From NCBI GenBank assembly GCA_018399335.1, contig JAGYNM010000004.1, positions 1-48,853 of the forward strand: DNA of 48,853 nt, in the 5' to 3' direction. Of the stretch, positions 1 to 8,286 are shown piece after piece. This DNA comes from Bacteroidales bacterium. GTDB taxonomy: Bacteria > Bacteroidota > Bacteroidia > Bacteroidales > F082. Positions within the stretch are counted from its first letter, which is position 1. Each line of letters opens with the position of its first letter. The position numbers and the translations under genes are program-made. The notes under the pieces are model-generated. The model did no database searches. It was not told the DNA's origin and worked only from the letters and a program-made list of their open reading frames with translations.

Positions 1-1982
1 CCTTTTCCTTCAGGGGAAATGATGTGGTGCGTGAAGCTATTCATGCAGTTTTTCTGTATCATGCCATCAAAGCCGGGATGGATATGGGAATCGTAAACCC
101 GGGAATGTTGCAGATTTACGATGAAATTGACCCCGAACTGTTGCGCCTCAGCGAAGATTTGGTTCTCAACCGAAATCCAGATGCCACAGAACAACTGCTG
201 AATTTTGCAGAAAACTACACAAAAACTGTAGAAAAAGGAGAAAAAGTTGACACATGGAGAGACCTTCCGCTCAGCGAACGCATCAAACATGCACTGATTA
301 AAGGAAATGCTGATCATATTGAAGAAGACGTCCTACTTGTAAGAACTGACTTTCCGCGAGCATTGGATGTGATTGAAGGGCCATTAATGGATGGAATGAA
401 TGTGGTGGGTGAACTTTTCGGCGACGGCCGGATGTTTTTGCCGCAGGTCGTAAAAAGTGCCCGTGTAATGAAAAAAGCAGTAGCAGTGTTGCTGCCTTAT
501 ATTGAAGCAGAAAAAACCAGCGTCAGCAGCTCGGCCGGCAAAGTGCTGCTGGCCACTGTGAAAGGCGATGTTCACGATATTGGTAAAAACATTGTGGGCG
601 TGGTTTTGGGCTGCAATAATTATGAAGTGATCGACCTTGGCGTGATGGTTCCGGCGGAAAAAATATTGGAAACAGCCATTCGGGAAAACGTTGATATTAT
701 TGGACTTAGTGGTTTGATAACGCCTTCGCTGGAAGAAATGACACATGTAGCTGCCGAAATGAAACGCCGGAAAATAACAATTCCCTTACTCATTGGAGGA
801 GCCACCACTTCGGAAGTGCATACCGCTGTGAAAATAGCTCCTGCTTATGACGAACCGGTAATTCATGTGAGAGATGCCTCCAAAGTTACACAGGTTATTG
901 GTCAATTACTTGGAAATGAATCCAAAAAACAGGCTTACCAGCTGGAAATCAATGAGCGTTATGAAAGCTTGAGACAGAAATACCAGCAATCAAAAACAGG
1001 AGATTCCTACATAAGTCTTGAAGCTGCCAGAGCCAACTGTTTTAAAGGGGAATTTTCTGAACAAACCATTAAGAAACCATTAAACTTAGGAGTAACGGTA
1101 TTTGAAGATTTAGATTTGAACCTGTTAAAACCCTATATCGACTGGACTTTCTTTTTCCATTCCTGGCGTTTGAATGGCAAATATCCGCAAATTTTTGATG
1201 ATCCTTTAAAGGGTGAAGAAGCCCGAAAGCTTTTCGATGATGCACAACAACTGCTTGATCATATCATTGAAAACAAACTGCTCAAGGCAAAAGGTGTGGC
1301 TGGTATCTTTCCGGCAAATGCAGCGGGAGATGGCATTCGGGTATTTAACCCGGAAAATAAAACAGTAGAATTGACCCGTTTTGAATTTCTGCGCAACCAG
1401 CAACTTAAAGAGAAAGATTATCCCAATCTTTGTCTTTCAGATTTTGTAGCGCCTGAAAACACCAGCCTAACAGACTATATCGGAGGCTTTGTTGTAACTG
1501 CAGGACATGGAACCCAGGAACTTGTAGATCATTTTGAATCGCAAAATGATGATTACAATGCCATTATGGCCAAAATCCTTTCAGATCGCCTTGCCGAAGC
1601 TTTTGCTGAATACCTGCATGTTTTGGTTAGACAGGAAATATGGGCTTATGCTCCGGATGAAAAACTTGGCATCAACGAGCTGCTAAAAGAAAACTATCAA
1701 GGTATAAGGCCAGCTCCTGGATATCCCGCTTGTCCTGAACACTCCGAGAAAAGAAAGCTTTTCGATTTGCTCGAAGCTGAAAAACACACAGGTGTTTCGC
1801 TTACCGAAAATTTTGCTATGCATCCGGCTGCTGCTGTGAGCGGGTTTTATTTCGCATATCCTGATTCACAATATTTTAATGTAGGAAAAATCAGCAAAGA
1901 TCAGATTGAAGACTACAGCAAACGTATTAGTATGTCAATTGCTGAAACTGAAAGACTCTTAAACGCAAACCTCAACTACTAA
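1..1982 (+). CDS. metH: Cobalamin-dependent methionine synthase, C-terminal part (5' end outside window)
   Basis: Methyl transfer from methyltetrahydrofolate to homocysteine through cobalamin. The reading frame is open from base 3, so the GTG at 24 in the ORF track is not the start; about 660 of roughly 1,200 residues are visible. In order: the end of the pterin-binding barrel ([12 protein letters not shown]), the cobalamin cap, the B12-binding Rossmann domain with the cobalt-ligand histidine in [10 protein letters not shown] (about visible residue 191) plus GLSGLITPS and GGATTS, and the AdoMet reactivation domain ([23 protein letters not shown]). The homocysteine-binding domain is not in view. 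metF begins 3 bases after the stop, so the two genes of methyl supply and use are coupled. No frameshift seen. Confidence 0.97.
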   Translation, partial: FSFRGNDVVREAIHAVFLYHAIKAGMDMGIVNPGMLQIYDEIDPELLRLSEDLVLNRNPDATEQLLNFAENYTKTVEKGEKVDTWRDLPLSERIKHALIKGNADHIEEDVLLVRTDFPRALDVIEGPLMDGMNVVGELFGDGRMFLPQVVKSARVMKKAVAVLLPYIEAEKTSVSSSAGKVLLATVKGDVHDIGKNIVGVVLGCNNYEVIDLGVMVPAEKILETAIRENVDIIGLSGLITPSLEEMTHVAAEMKRRKITIPLLIGGATTSEVHTAVKIAPAYDEPVIHVRDASKVTQVIGQLLGNESKKQAYQLEINERYESLRQKYQQSKTGDSYISLEAARANCFKGEFSEQTIKKPLNLGVTVFEDLDLNLLKPYIDWTFFFHSWRLNGKYPQIFDDPLKGEEARKLFDDAQQLLDHIIENKLLKAKGVAGIFPANAAGDGIRVFNPENKTVELTRFEFLRNQQLKEKDYPNLCLSDFVAPENTSLTDYIGGFVVTAGHGTQELVDHFESQNDDYNAIMAKILSDRLAEAFAEYLHVLVRQEIWAYAPDEKLGINELLKENYQGIRPAPGYPACPEHSEKRKLFDLLEAEKHTGVSLTENFAMHPAAAVSGFYFAYPDSQYFNVGKISKDQIEDYSKRISMSIAETERLLNANLNY

Positions 1983-1985
1983 GCC

Positions 1986-2951
1986 ATGCAAGAACTACCC
2001 AGCGTTACTTCACAAATTGCAAAGTCGGACAAAACTTTGTTTTCATTTGAAATTTTGCCTCCCCTTAAAGGCCAGCATTTCGAGCATATCCAGCAAGCCG
2101 TGGAGCCACTTATGGATTTCAAACCTGCGTTTGTAAATGTTACTTATCATCAGGAAGAATTTGAATACAAACAACTGGCGAACGGATTGCTTGAAAAGAA
2201 AACTGTTCGCAAACGCCCCGGAACCGTTGGCATTGCAGCTGCATTGATGTATCGTTACCATGCCAATGTAGTGCCACATATTATCTGCGGAGGCTTTACC
2301 CGTGAGGAAACTGAAAATGCCTTGATTGATTTACATTTTCTTGGTGTTAAAAACCTATTAGTTGTTAGAGGAGATCCGCAAGCTTCTGTAAAATATTTTC
2401 AGGCAGAACCTGGCGGTCATTCCCATGCACTTGATTTGGTAAAACAAGTTCAGAACCTTAATCAGGGAAAATACCTGGAAGAAGATTTACTAAATTCGAC
2501 ACCAACCAATTTCTGTATAGGCGTTGCCGGTTATCCTGAAAAACATATGGAATCGCCCAATCTGGAAAGCGATCTGCAACATTTGAAAGCCAAAATTGAT
2601 GCTGGTGCCGCCTACATTGTCACACAAATGTTTTTTGACAACCAGAAATATTTCAACTTCGTAGAGCGTTGTCGTGCTGCTGGTATCGATGTGCCAATAA
2701 TTGCAGGAATCAAACCTGTTTCAGTGCTATCGCATCTGCATAAATTGCCCCAAACTTTTCATATCGATCTGCCCGAACCTTTGGTGAAAGAACTAAAACA
2801 CTGTAAAAACAATCAAGCAGTGCGTGAGTTGGGCGTTGAATGGGCGGTTATGCAAGCTAAAGAACTTATTCAGAAAAAAACTCCGGTATTACATTTTTAC
2901 ACTATGGGAAGGTCAGACAATATAAAAAAAATTGCCGAAACAGTTTTCTGA
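1986..2951 (+). CDS. metF: Methylenetetrahydrofolate reductase
   Basis: Flavoenzyme reducing 5,10-methylene-THF to 5-methyl-THF, the methyl donor for MetH. The 321-residue TIM-barrel protein matches the usual bacterial length. The N-terminal FSFEILPP strand, FVNVTYH, the HIICGG segment, NLLVVRGDP and the TQMFFDN/GIKPV segments are all in place. The ATG lies 3 bases after the metH stop, suggesting translational coupling and one methionine-cycle operon. No signal peptide, as expected for a cytosolic enzyme. Confidence 0.96.
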   Translation: MQELPSVTSQIAKSDKTLFSFEILPPLKGQHFEHIQQAVEPLMDFKPAFVNVTYHQEEFEYKQLANGLLEKKTVRKRPGTVGIAAALMYRYHANVVPHIICGGFTREETENALIDLHFLGVKNLLVVRGDPQASVKYFQAEPGGHSHALDLVKQVQNLNQGKYLEEDLLNSTPTNFCIGVAGYPEKHMESPNLESDLQHLKAKIDAGAAYIVTQMFFDNQKYFNFVERCRAAGIDVPIIAGIKPVSVLSHLHKLPQTFHIDLPEPLVKELKHCKNNQAVRELGVEWAVMQAKELIQKKTPVLHFYTMGRSDNIKKIAETVF

Positions 2952-3004
2952 CAAACAGGTGATTACAAAAGAATCTTCTCATTTCATACACTTTTTGGAT
3001 ATTA

Positions 3005-3035
3005 TTGACAAACGGTATTTGGTGATTTATCTTTA
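3005..3035 (+). promoter_or_regulatory. Candidate housekeeping promoter of the secreted T9SS protein
   Basis: TTG (3005-3007), a 20-base spacer and TATCTTTA (3028-3035), one mismatch from the Bacteroidota -7 motif TAnnTTTG. It lies about 37 bases before the ATG at 3072. An 8-base inverted repeat (TTGGTGAT at 3019-3026, ATCACCAA at 3053-3060) overlaps it and could form a 5' UTR hairpin. Confidence 0.4.
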
Positions 3036-3071
3036 CACTGGATTTTAAATTGATCACCAATAACCAAAACC

Positions 3072-4379
3072 ATGAAAACAAAACTATTTGTAATGTTATG
3101 CATTGCAGGTTTAACATTATTGTCTGCAAACCTTAAATCACAAATCTTTTCAGAGCGCTATTTTAACAGTTTCGACAATTCCTCGGATGCAGATGGCTGG
3201 TTTTTTACCAGCACTGCTGCCACTATATCTGTGGCCAACAGTCAACTAATTATTGATTCGCCTCATGAAGACTATTTTCAGATTCTCACACCACTTGGAG
3301 CAATTCAAGGTGATTTTTCCTTTAAACTAAGCGTTGGACAAAATGCTGAAGTACAGCTCGGTTTTATGGGCATCGCAGGCTTCAAATCGATTCTGGGTCT
3401 GATGGGAGATGAAAACGGCATTTCGGTTGTTTATACTTACGACATCGAATCTTACACCGAGCCTGAGCTTACTGAGCTTTTTAGCATTCCTGACCCTGCT
3501 ACGGATATCAACAACATAGCTATTGAAACCATGCAAATTGGAAACGATCTGATGGTATACCTCTTTATTAATGATGAATTGTTCCAAAGTGGAACTATTG
3601 TTTCAGTTGATCCGGACTTGCTTTATGGTCAATTGGTTCTTGGATTTGGCGCTGAAGATGACGACCCGATTTATCTTCCAATTACTGAAGTGGACATTCA
3701 ATATACCCCTTATCGAACGGATAAAGCTTTATTCACTGACACTTTTAACAATACCAATTCGCCCTGGTTCAGGTTTGGTGATTATGACGATTTAGCTGAA
3801 TCACTATTTATCAACAATGGCAAACTCAATTTTCTCTATTCAGGCGATCCTGATTCCCAACTTATGGCACTTTCACCAATTGGCGCAGTGAGGGATTTTA
3901 CCATTGATATTGATGCAGGAGGAACAGATATGAACGGAACTGGAAGCTTCGGAAGAATCTTTGATTCAAAACACTATATCACTGTCTGGTACGAAGATGA
4001 TGAAGTTTATCTAGGTTATGCCAATGGATCGCCGGAACCTCAGATAATAAGTTCTACTGATGTAGATATGGATAATGTGACCAACATTAAATATAGTGTA
4101 TCGCAAATAGGAAATGACCTGTTAATGACAGTAGTCCATAATAATCAATTCGTCATAGACGGAACAATTAGTAACGCACCCGCCAGATTACTTACTGGTC
4201 AAATCACTGTGGGATACGAACTGGCCAGCGAACTCAATGTTTGGTTTGATGAAGTAAGACTTCAATACGAAAAATTGATTGTGAGCACTGAGGAAAATTC
4301 TGAAAACCTTAATAAACCAATTGTTTTCAAAACATGCCAAACCCTTGTTCTGATTATGCTGGCTTCGCCACCAAATTAA
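3072..4379 (+). CDS. Secreted protein with two tandem homologous beta-sandwich-like domains, T9SS cargo (3' end frameshifted)
   Basis: Signal peptide at residues 1-24 (MKTKLFVMLCIAG...). The body contains two similar units of about 190 residues: the first has PLGAIQGDFSF, QIGNDLMVYLF and LLYGQLVLGF, the second PIGAVRDFTI, QIGNDLLMTVV and LLTGQITVGY. This implies an internal duplication of a concanavalin/LamG-like fold. The last about 15 residues of this ORF are out of frame; in another frame the sequence reads QNMPNPCSDYAGF, the start of a type IX secretion C-terminal domain, so the real product is probably longer (see next entry). No catalytic motif recognised. Likely an exported or cell-surface protein that binds a glycan or other ligand; this function is a guess from fold resemblance. 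Confidence 0.75.
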   Translation: MKTKLFVMLCIAGLTLLSANLKSQIFSERYFNSFDNSSDADGWFFTSTAATISVANSQLIIDSPHEDYFQILTPLGAIQGDFSFKLSVGQNAEVQLGFMGIAGFKSILGLMGDENGISVVYTYDIESYTEPELTELFSIPDPATDINNIAIETMQIGNDLMVYLFINDELFQSGTIVSVDPDLLYGQLVLGFGAEDDDPIYLPITEVDIQYTPYRTDKALFTDTFNNTNSPWFRFGDYDDLAESLFINNGKLNFLYSGDPDSQLMALSPIGAVRDFTIDIDAGGTDMNGTGSFGRIFDSKHYITVWYEDDEVYLGYANGSPEPQIISSTDVDMDNVTNIKYSVSQIGNDLLMTVVHNNQFVIDGTISNAPARLLTGQITVGYELASELNVWFDEVRLQYEKLIVSTEENSENLNKPIVFKTCQTLVLIMLASPPN

Positions 4380-4590
4380 GGTGCCCGCAATTCAATCATA
4401 AATTAGTTTGTTCTATTCGAATGCCGAAAGGTCAAAGGTTTATACAGAAAAAATCCTTGACCAGAGGCGCACAGCTGATACAATCAGACTAAACGCTCAG
4501 CGACTTAAAAATGGTGTGTGTATTATTATCTCATTCTGACTTCGAAGGTTTTATAGATAATAGTCATAAAGCTTGCATTACATTGTGCAT
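4325..4590 (+). other. Frameshifted T9SS sorting domain of the preceding gene
   Basis: Three frames successively encode pieces of one T9SS type A tail: QNMPNPCSDYAGF from about 4330, DTIRLNAQRLKNGV around 4470-4515, and EGFIDNSHK near 4545. These are the PNP, L-x-NG-x-Y and final-strand elements of the domain. At least two single-base indels separate them. The end is approximate. Confidence 0.6.
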
Positions 4591-4725
4591 TCAAACAGCA
4601 ACGCTATTCGTGATTTTGCAGAAAGATAAATATTTGGGAGCAAAAAATGTCATCCCCTGATTGATGAGTAATGTATTTTCATTAAGGTTCAAACAACATG
4701 AACTTTTGTAATTAATTCAAAGCTT

Positions 4726-5452
4726 ATGTCTATTTCTAATAACTTAGCTCTTCAAGGAAAAAATTGCCCAATTTGATTGACCTGATAAACCTACTGATAA
4801 CGAGATCATCACGCTTGCTAATAGGCACAAAAGCGGGGAGTTGATTTCTTTTTGTTGGCGGTAGCATCATACTAATGATAACACTGAGATGGTTGTATTA
4901 AGCTTTAAACATACACTGACATTTCCGGTTATTATTTTCGAGCAATTCATTGCAGCTCAGCAAGAAAGCAGATGCCTTTCTGTTTTTGAGCCTGATTTCA
5001 AATCTAAATCTACTAATAAGCCGGCATGTCACATATCGGCGCCTTATCTGAAACTTGCTGGCCTCGAAGTAATTTCAACAAACTATATCTCATCGACAAC
5101 CCAGAAAAACCCACCACAGTTAGTATGGTAACGTGCCCTCAGAAATGCCGTCTGATAAAAATGATGTTACTTTACGGCTATGGCGGGCGAAATGCTAGAG
5201 CATGAAAATGATTTTTATGGATGCCGGTTCTGGAGGCACCTATATTCTCCATTTTCAAAGCAAATGATTGCAGCAGTTAAAGGTAGCATCGATGTGCCGC
5301 TGATTATTGGTGGTGGATTAAAAACCCTGAAATGGCTGCAAAATCTGCCCAAGCGGTGCAAGATATCGCGTAAACCGAGTAAATTCCGCTGGAAAAAACC
5401 AGAACTTCTTGCTTTACCTTTACCGATGCTGTTCATCAGGCTAAATCAGTAA
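4726..5452 (+). pseudogene. Geranylgeranylglyceryl phosphate synthase (PcrB/GGGPS family), multiply frameshifted
   Basis: Family role: joins an isoprenyl diphosphate to sn-glycerol-1-phosphate, the first ether bond of archaeal-type lipids; Bacteroidota carry homologues. No single ORF covers it, but consecutive frames give the whole protein in order: MSISNNLALQGK, DKPTDNEIITLANR, FFVGGSI, NDNTEMVVLSFKHT, SNSLQLSKKADAFLFLSL, ISAPYLKLAGLEVIST, YILIDNPEKPTTVSMV, KMIFMDAGSG, KQMIAAVKGSIDVPLIIGGG, NPEMAAKSAQ and DAVHQAKS. The span corresponds to about 242 residues, the usual length, so the gene is full length with at least seven small indels rather than truncated. ORFs 4889-5131 and 5180-5452 are its fragments. 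The dense indels here and in adjacent genes suggest poor sequence quality, but real decay cannot be excluded. Confidence 0.8.
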
Positions 5453-5530
5453 TTAAGCTGCCCATTCTTTCTTTTCAATGCAAACCTGAATTTCCTTAAT
5501 TTGCAGCCTCATTAATCTTTCATTTTCACT

Positions 5531-7667
5531 ATGAAAAAAAATTACAACTCGTTTTCTTGCTTTTCTTCGCATGGAATACCTTATTTGTTGCTGCCTCAGG
5601 ACAAAAGTACGAAGATCAGATGCTGCCTGGATGAACGGCTTTATTTCCGGAACGCATTCAATAATTGAAATGGTTTTGGCAATACAGATTAATACCAGCA
5701 TTTTGAAAAAGATACTGTGGCTTACTGAAGCCAAAATCAGAAAAAAGAAGAGGTGCTGCTTACGCTTAATGGACTCAACACTGGCTTCCAAAGGCATGAT
5801 TTCAGGCAGTTTGAAACGCTTTCCTGCAATCAATTGGCTGGACGATGGAAGTGGTTGGTTTTTTGATCAGGATAAGCTTTTTCAGCTAACTGCAGATTTC
5901 GGGAAGTTGAATCACATTACAACTTACCCAAAAGAAGCTGAAAATAAGTCAGTTTTTACCCCAGATTTGCATACTGCATACACCATAAATAATAATCTGT
6001 ATTTGGCAGTTGGCGACGAACATATTCAACTAACAAAAGAGCCTGAGGGCATTGTGAGCGGTCAATCGGTCCACCGAAATGAGTTTGGTATCAGTGGTGG
6101 CATTTTCTGGTCGAAAGATGGAAGCAAAATTGCTTTTTATCAAATGGATGAGCGCATGGTAACCAATTATCCGCTTGTAGATATCGAAGAACGCATCGCT
6201 ACGATCAAAAATGAGCCCTATCCGATGGCAGGCATGAAAAGCCACGAGGTGAAATTGCTGATTTACGATTTGAATTCAAAAAACACCATTACCATTCAAA
6301 CAGGTGAACCAGCCGAACAATACCTCACCGCAATTAGCTGGCATCCTTCAGGCGATAAAATTTATATCGGCATCCTGAATCGCGAACAAAACCACCTGAA
6401 GTTCAATGCCTATCAAACCAGTGATGGCAGCATGATAAACACGCTTTTTGAAGAAAAAGATCCGCAATATGTCGAACCACAGTTTCCGGCCTTTTTCCTG
6501 CCAAATAACACTAATCAGTTTATCTGGCTTAGCGAAAGAAATGGTTTCCGACATATGTACCTCTATTCAACCGAAGGTGAGCTTATTAAACAAATGACAA
6601 ATGGTGAATGGATGATCACTTCCGAACCCGTATTTGATCAGTCAGGAAAAAATATTTATTTCAGTTCAACAGCTGAAAGCCCGCTTGAAAGACATTTTTA
6701 CAAACTCAATTTGAAAAATGGCAAAACAACACATCTGACTCCAATGGCCGGTGTGCACAGCGTTTCAGTTTCCAAAAGCGGAAAATACCTTATCGACACA
6801 TACAGTAATCTTGAAATTTCCCGAAAAATAATTCTTGCTGACGGTAACGGAAAAAGCATCAGAACCTTACTCGAATCCAAAGATCCGCTGAAAGATTATC
6901 AATTGGGCAAAACACAAATTCTGGAACTGAAAGCAGAAGACGGAACCACACTTTTTGCCCGTATGATTACACCACCCAATCTTGACAGCACAAAAAAATA
7001 TCCGGTGATTGTTTATGTTTACGGAGGACCTCATGCTCAATTGATTACCAATAGCTGGCTGGGAGGAGCAAATTTCTACCTGAATTATCTGGCTCAGCAA
7101 GGCTATGTGGTTTTTACACTTGATAATCGTGGTTCTGCCAATCGGGGCGCTGAGTTCGAACAAATCATTCATCGCCAACTGGGAAATATTGAACGTCAGG
7201 ATCAAATGACCGGAATTGCGTTTCTTAAAACGCTACCTTTTGTTGATCCTGATCGCATTGGTGTTGACGGATGGAGTTATGGCGGCTTCATGTCAATAGG
7301 CTTGAAACTGCATCATCCAGAAATCTTTAAAGTTGCAGTAGCAGGCGGTCCGGTGACAGATTGGAAATATTATGAAATTATGTACGGCGAGCGCTATATG
7401 GACACTCCCGACGAAAACCCCGAAGGATACGAATCGGCTAATCTGGTTAAGAAAGTTAATCAGCTGGACGGAAAACTGCTGATCATCCACGGAACAAGCG
7501 ATCCGGTGGTTGTTTGGCAACATAGTTTGGCATTTCTCAAAGCATCTGTAGATGAGGGTGTGCTGGTTGATTATTTTGTTTATCCCGGCCACGAACACAA
7601 TGTGAGAGGAAAAGATCGTGCTCATTTGATTAAAATGATTTCAACTTACTTTAATGAAAACTTATAA
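5531..7667 (+). CDS. Secreted dipeptidyl peptidase IV-like serine peptidase (family S9), N-terminus frameshifted
   Basis: Removes dipeptides from peptide N-termini, probably in the periplasm. Residues matching the family begin near base 5800: a DPP-IV beta-propeller (ISGGIFWSKDGSKIAFYQMDE), then the alpha/beta-hydrolase domain (YVYGGPHAQ) with nucleophile Ser in GWSYGG, Asp in GTSDPVV and His in GHEHNVRG. The ORF track starts at 5571 in a frame whose first 80 residues are nonsense. I place the start at the ATG at 5531: with one more A in the A8 run that follows, it reads a signal peptide, KLQLVFLLFFAWNTLFVAA. Further indels lie between 5600 and 5830. True length about 710 residues, usual for the family. 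Confidence 0.9.
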
Positions 7668-7829
7668 TCATTAGATAGACTTTTTCCGCATTTTGGAATT
7701 TTATCTAATTATGACACAAGCACACCAGAAGTTAATTTATTTAATTCTCTGTATTTCTGTCAATTAGCTTTTTGGCATGTTAACTGTTATATACAGTATA
7801 AGTATATTTATCCAGAAATGGAGGTTAAC

Positions 7830-8195
7830 ATGTTAGAAAAAAAACACATACTGGTAGTTGATGATCTTAAAGTAAATTTTTTACTCATCAAAGCCATGCT
7901 TTTACGAAACGGTTTGCAAGTTACATGGGCTGATAATGGCTATAAAGCCATCGACATTGTGAAACAGGAGCATGATATTAGTGCTGTGCTTATGGACTAT
8001 AATATGCCTGGAATAGACGGTTTGGAAACCACTATTGCCATAAAATCGCTCAGACCCGAACTCAAAGTAATCTCTCACAGCACATTTACCGATACCTCAT
8101 CTTTTGACAGAAAAAATGCCCCATTTGATGATTATTTGCCTAAACCCATAAATTGTAACCAGTTAATATTATTGCTCGAAAAACACCTCGCTTAA
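7830..8195 (+). CDS. Single-domain response regulator (CheY-like receiver)
   Basis: A lone receiver domain of 121 residues with no output domain. Acidic pocket in VVDDLK, phospho-acceptor Asp in VLMDYNMPGIDG, and the conserved Lys in PKPIN. The ORF track starts at ATG 7818, but a strong GGAGGT sits at 7820-7825, just before the ATG at 7830, so I choose 7830 (MLEKKHILVV). Shine-Dalgarno sequences are uncommon in Bacteroidota. It precedes a hybrid histidine kinase whose own receiver has a similar first helix (NFFLIKTML versus NFLLIKAML), so it may exchange phosphate with that kinase; this is inferred. Confidence 0.88.
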   Translation: MLEKKHILVVDDLKVNFLLIKAMLLRNGLQVTWADNGYKAIDIVKQEHDISAVLMDYNMPGIDGLETTIAIKSLRPELKVISHSTFTDTSSFDRKNAPFDDYLPKPINCNQLILLLEKHLA

Positions 8196-8235
8196 AAATC
8201 TGAGCTAACAATTTTTTATTCTCAAAAAGCTTTGC

Positions 8236-8243
8236 TAATTTTG
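8236..8243 (+). promoter_or_regulatory. Candidate -7 element for the hybrid kinase
   Basis: TAATTTTG matches TAnnTTTG exactly and lies 43 bases before the kinase ATG. No clear TTG at the expected upstream distance (a T-run is there), so support is partial. Confidence 0.35.
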
Positions 8244-8286
8244 TTGCACTCCAATCCTTGATAAAGCCTGGATTAATTGCACCTGC

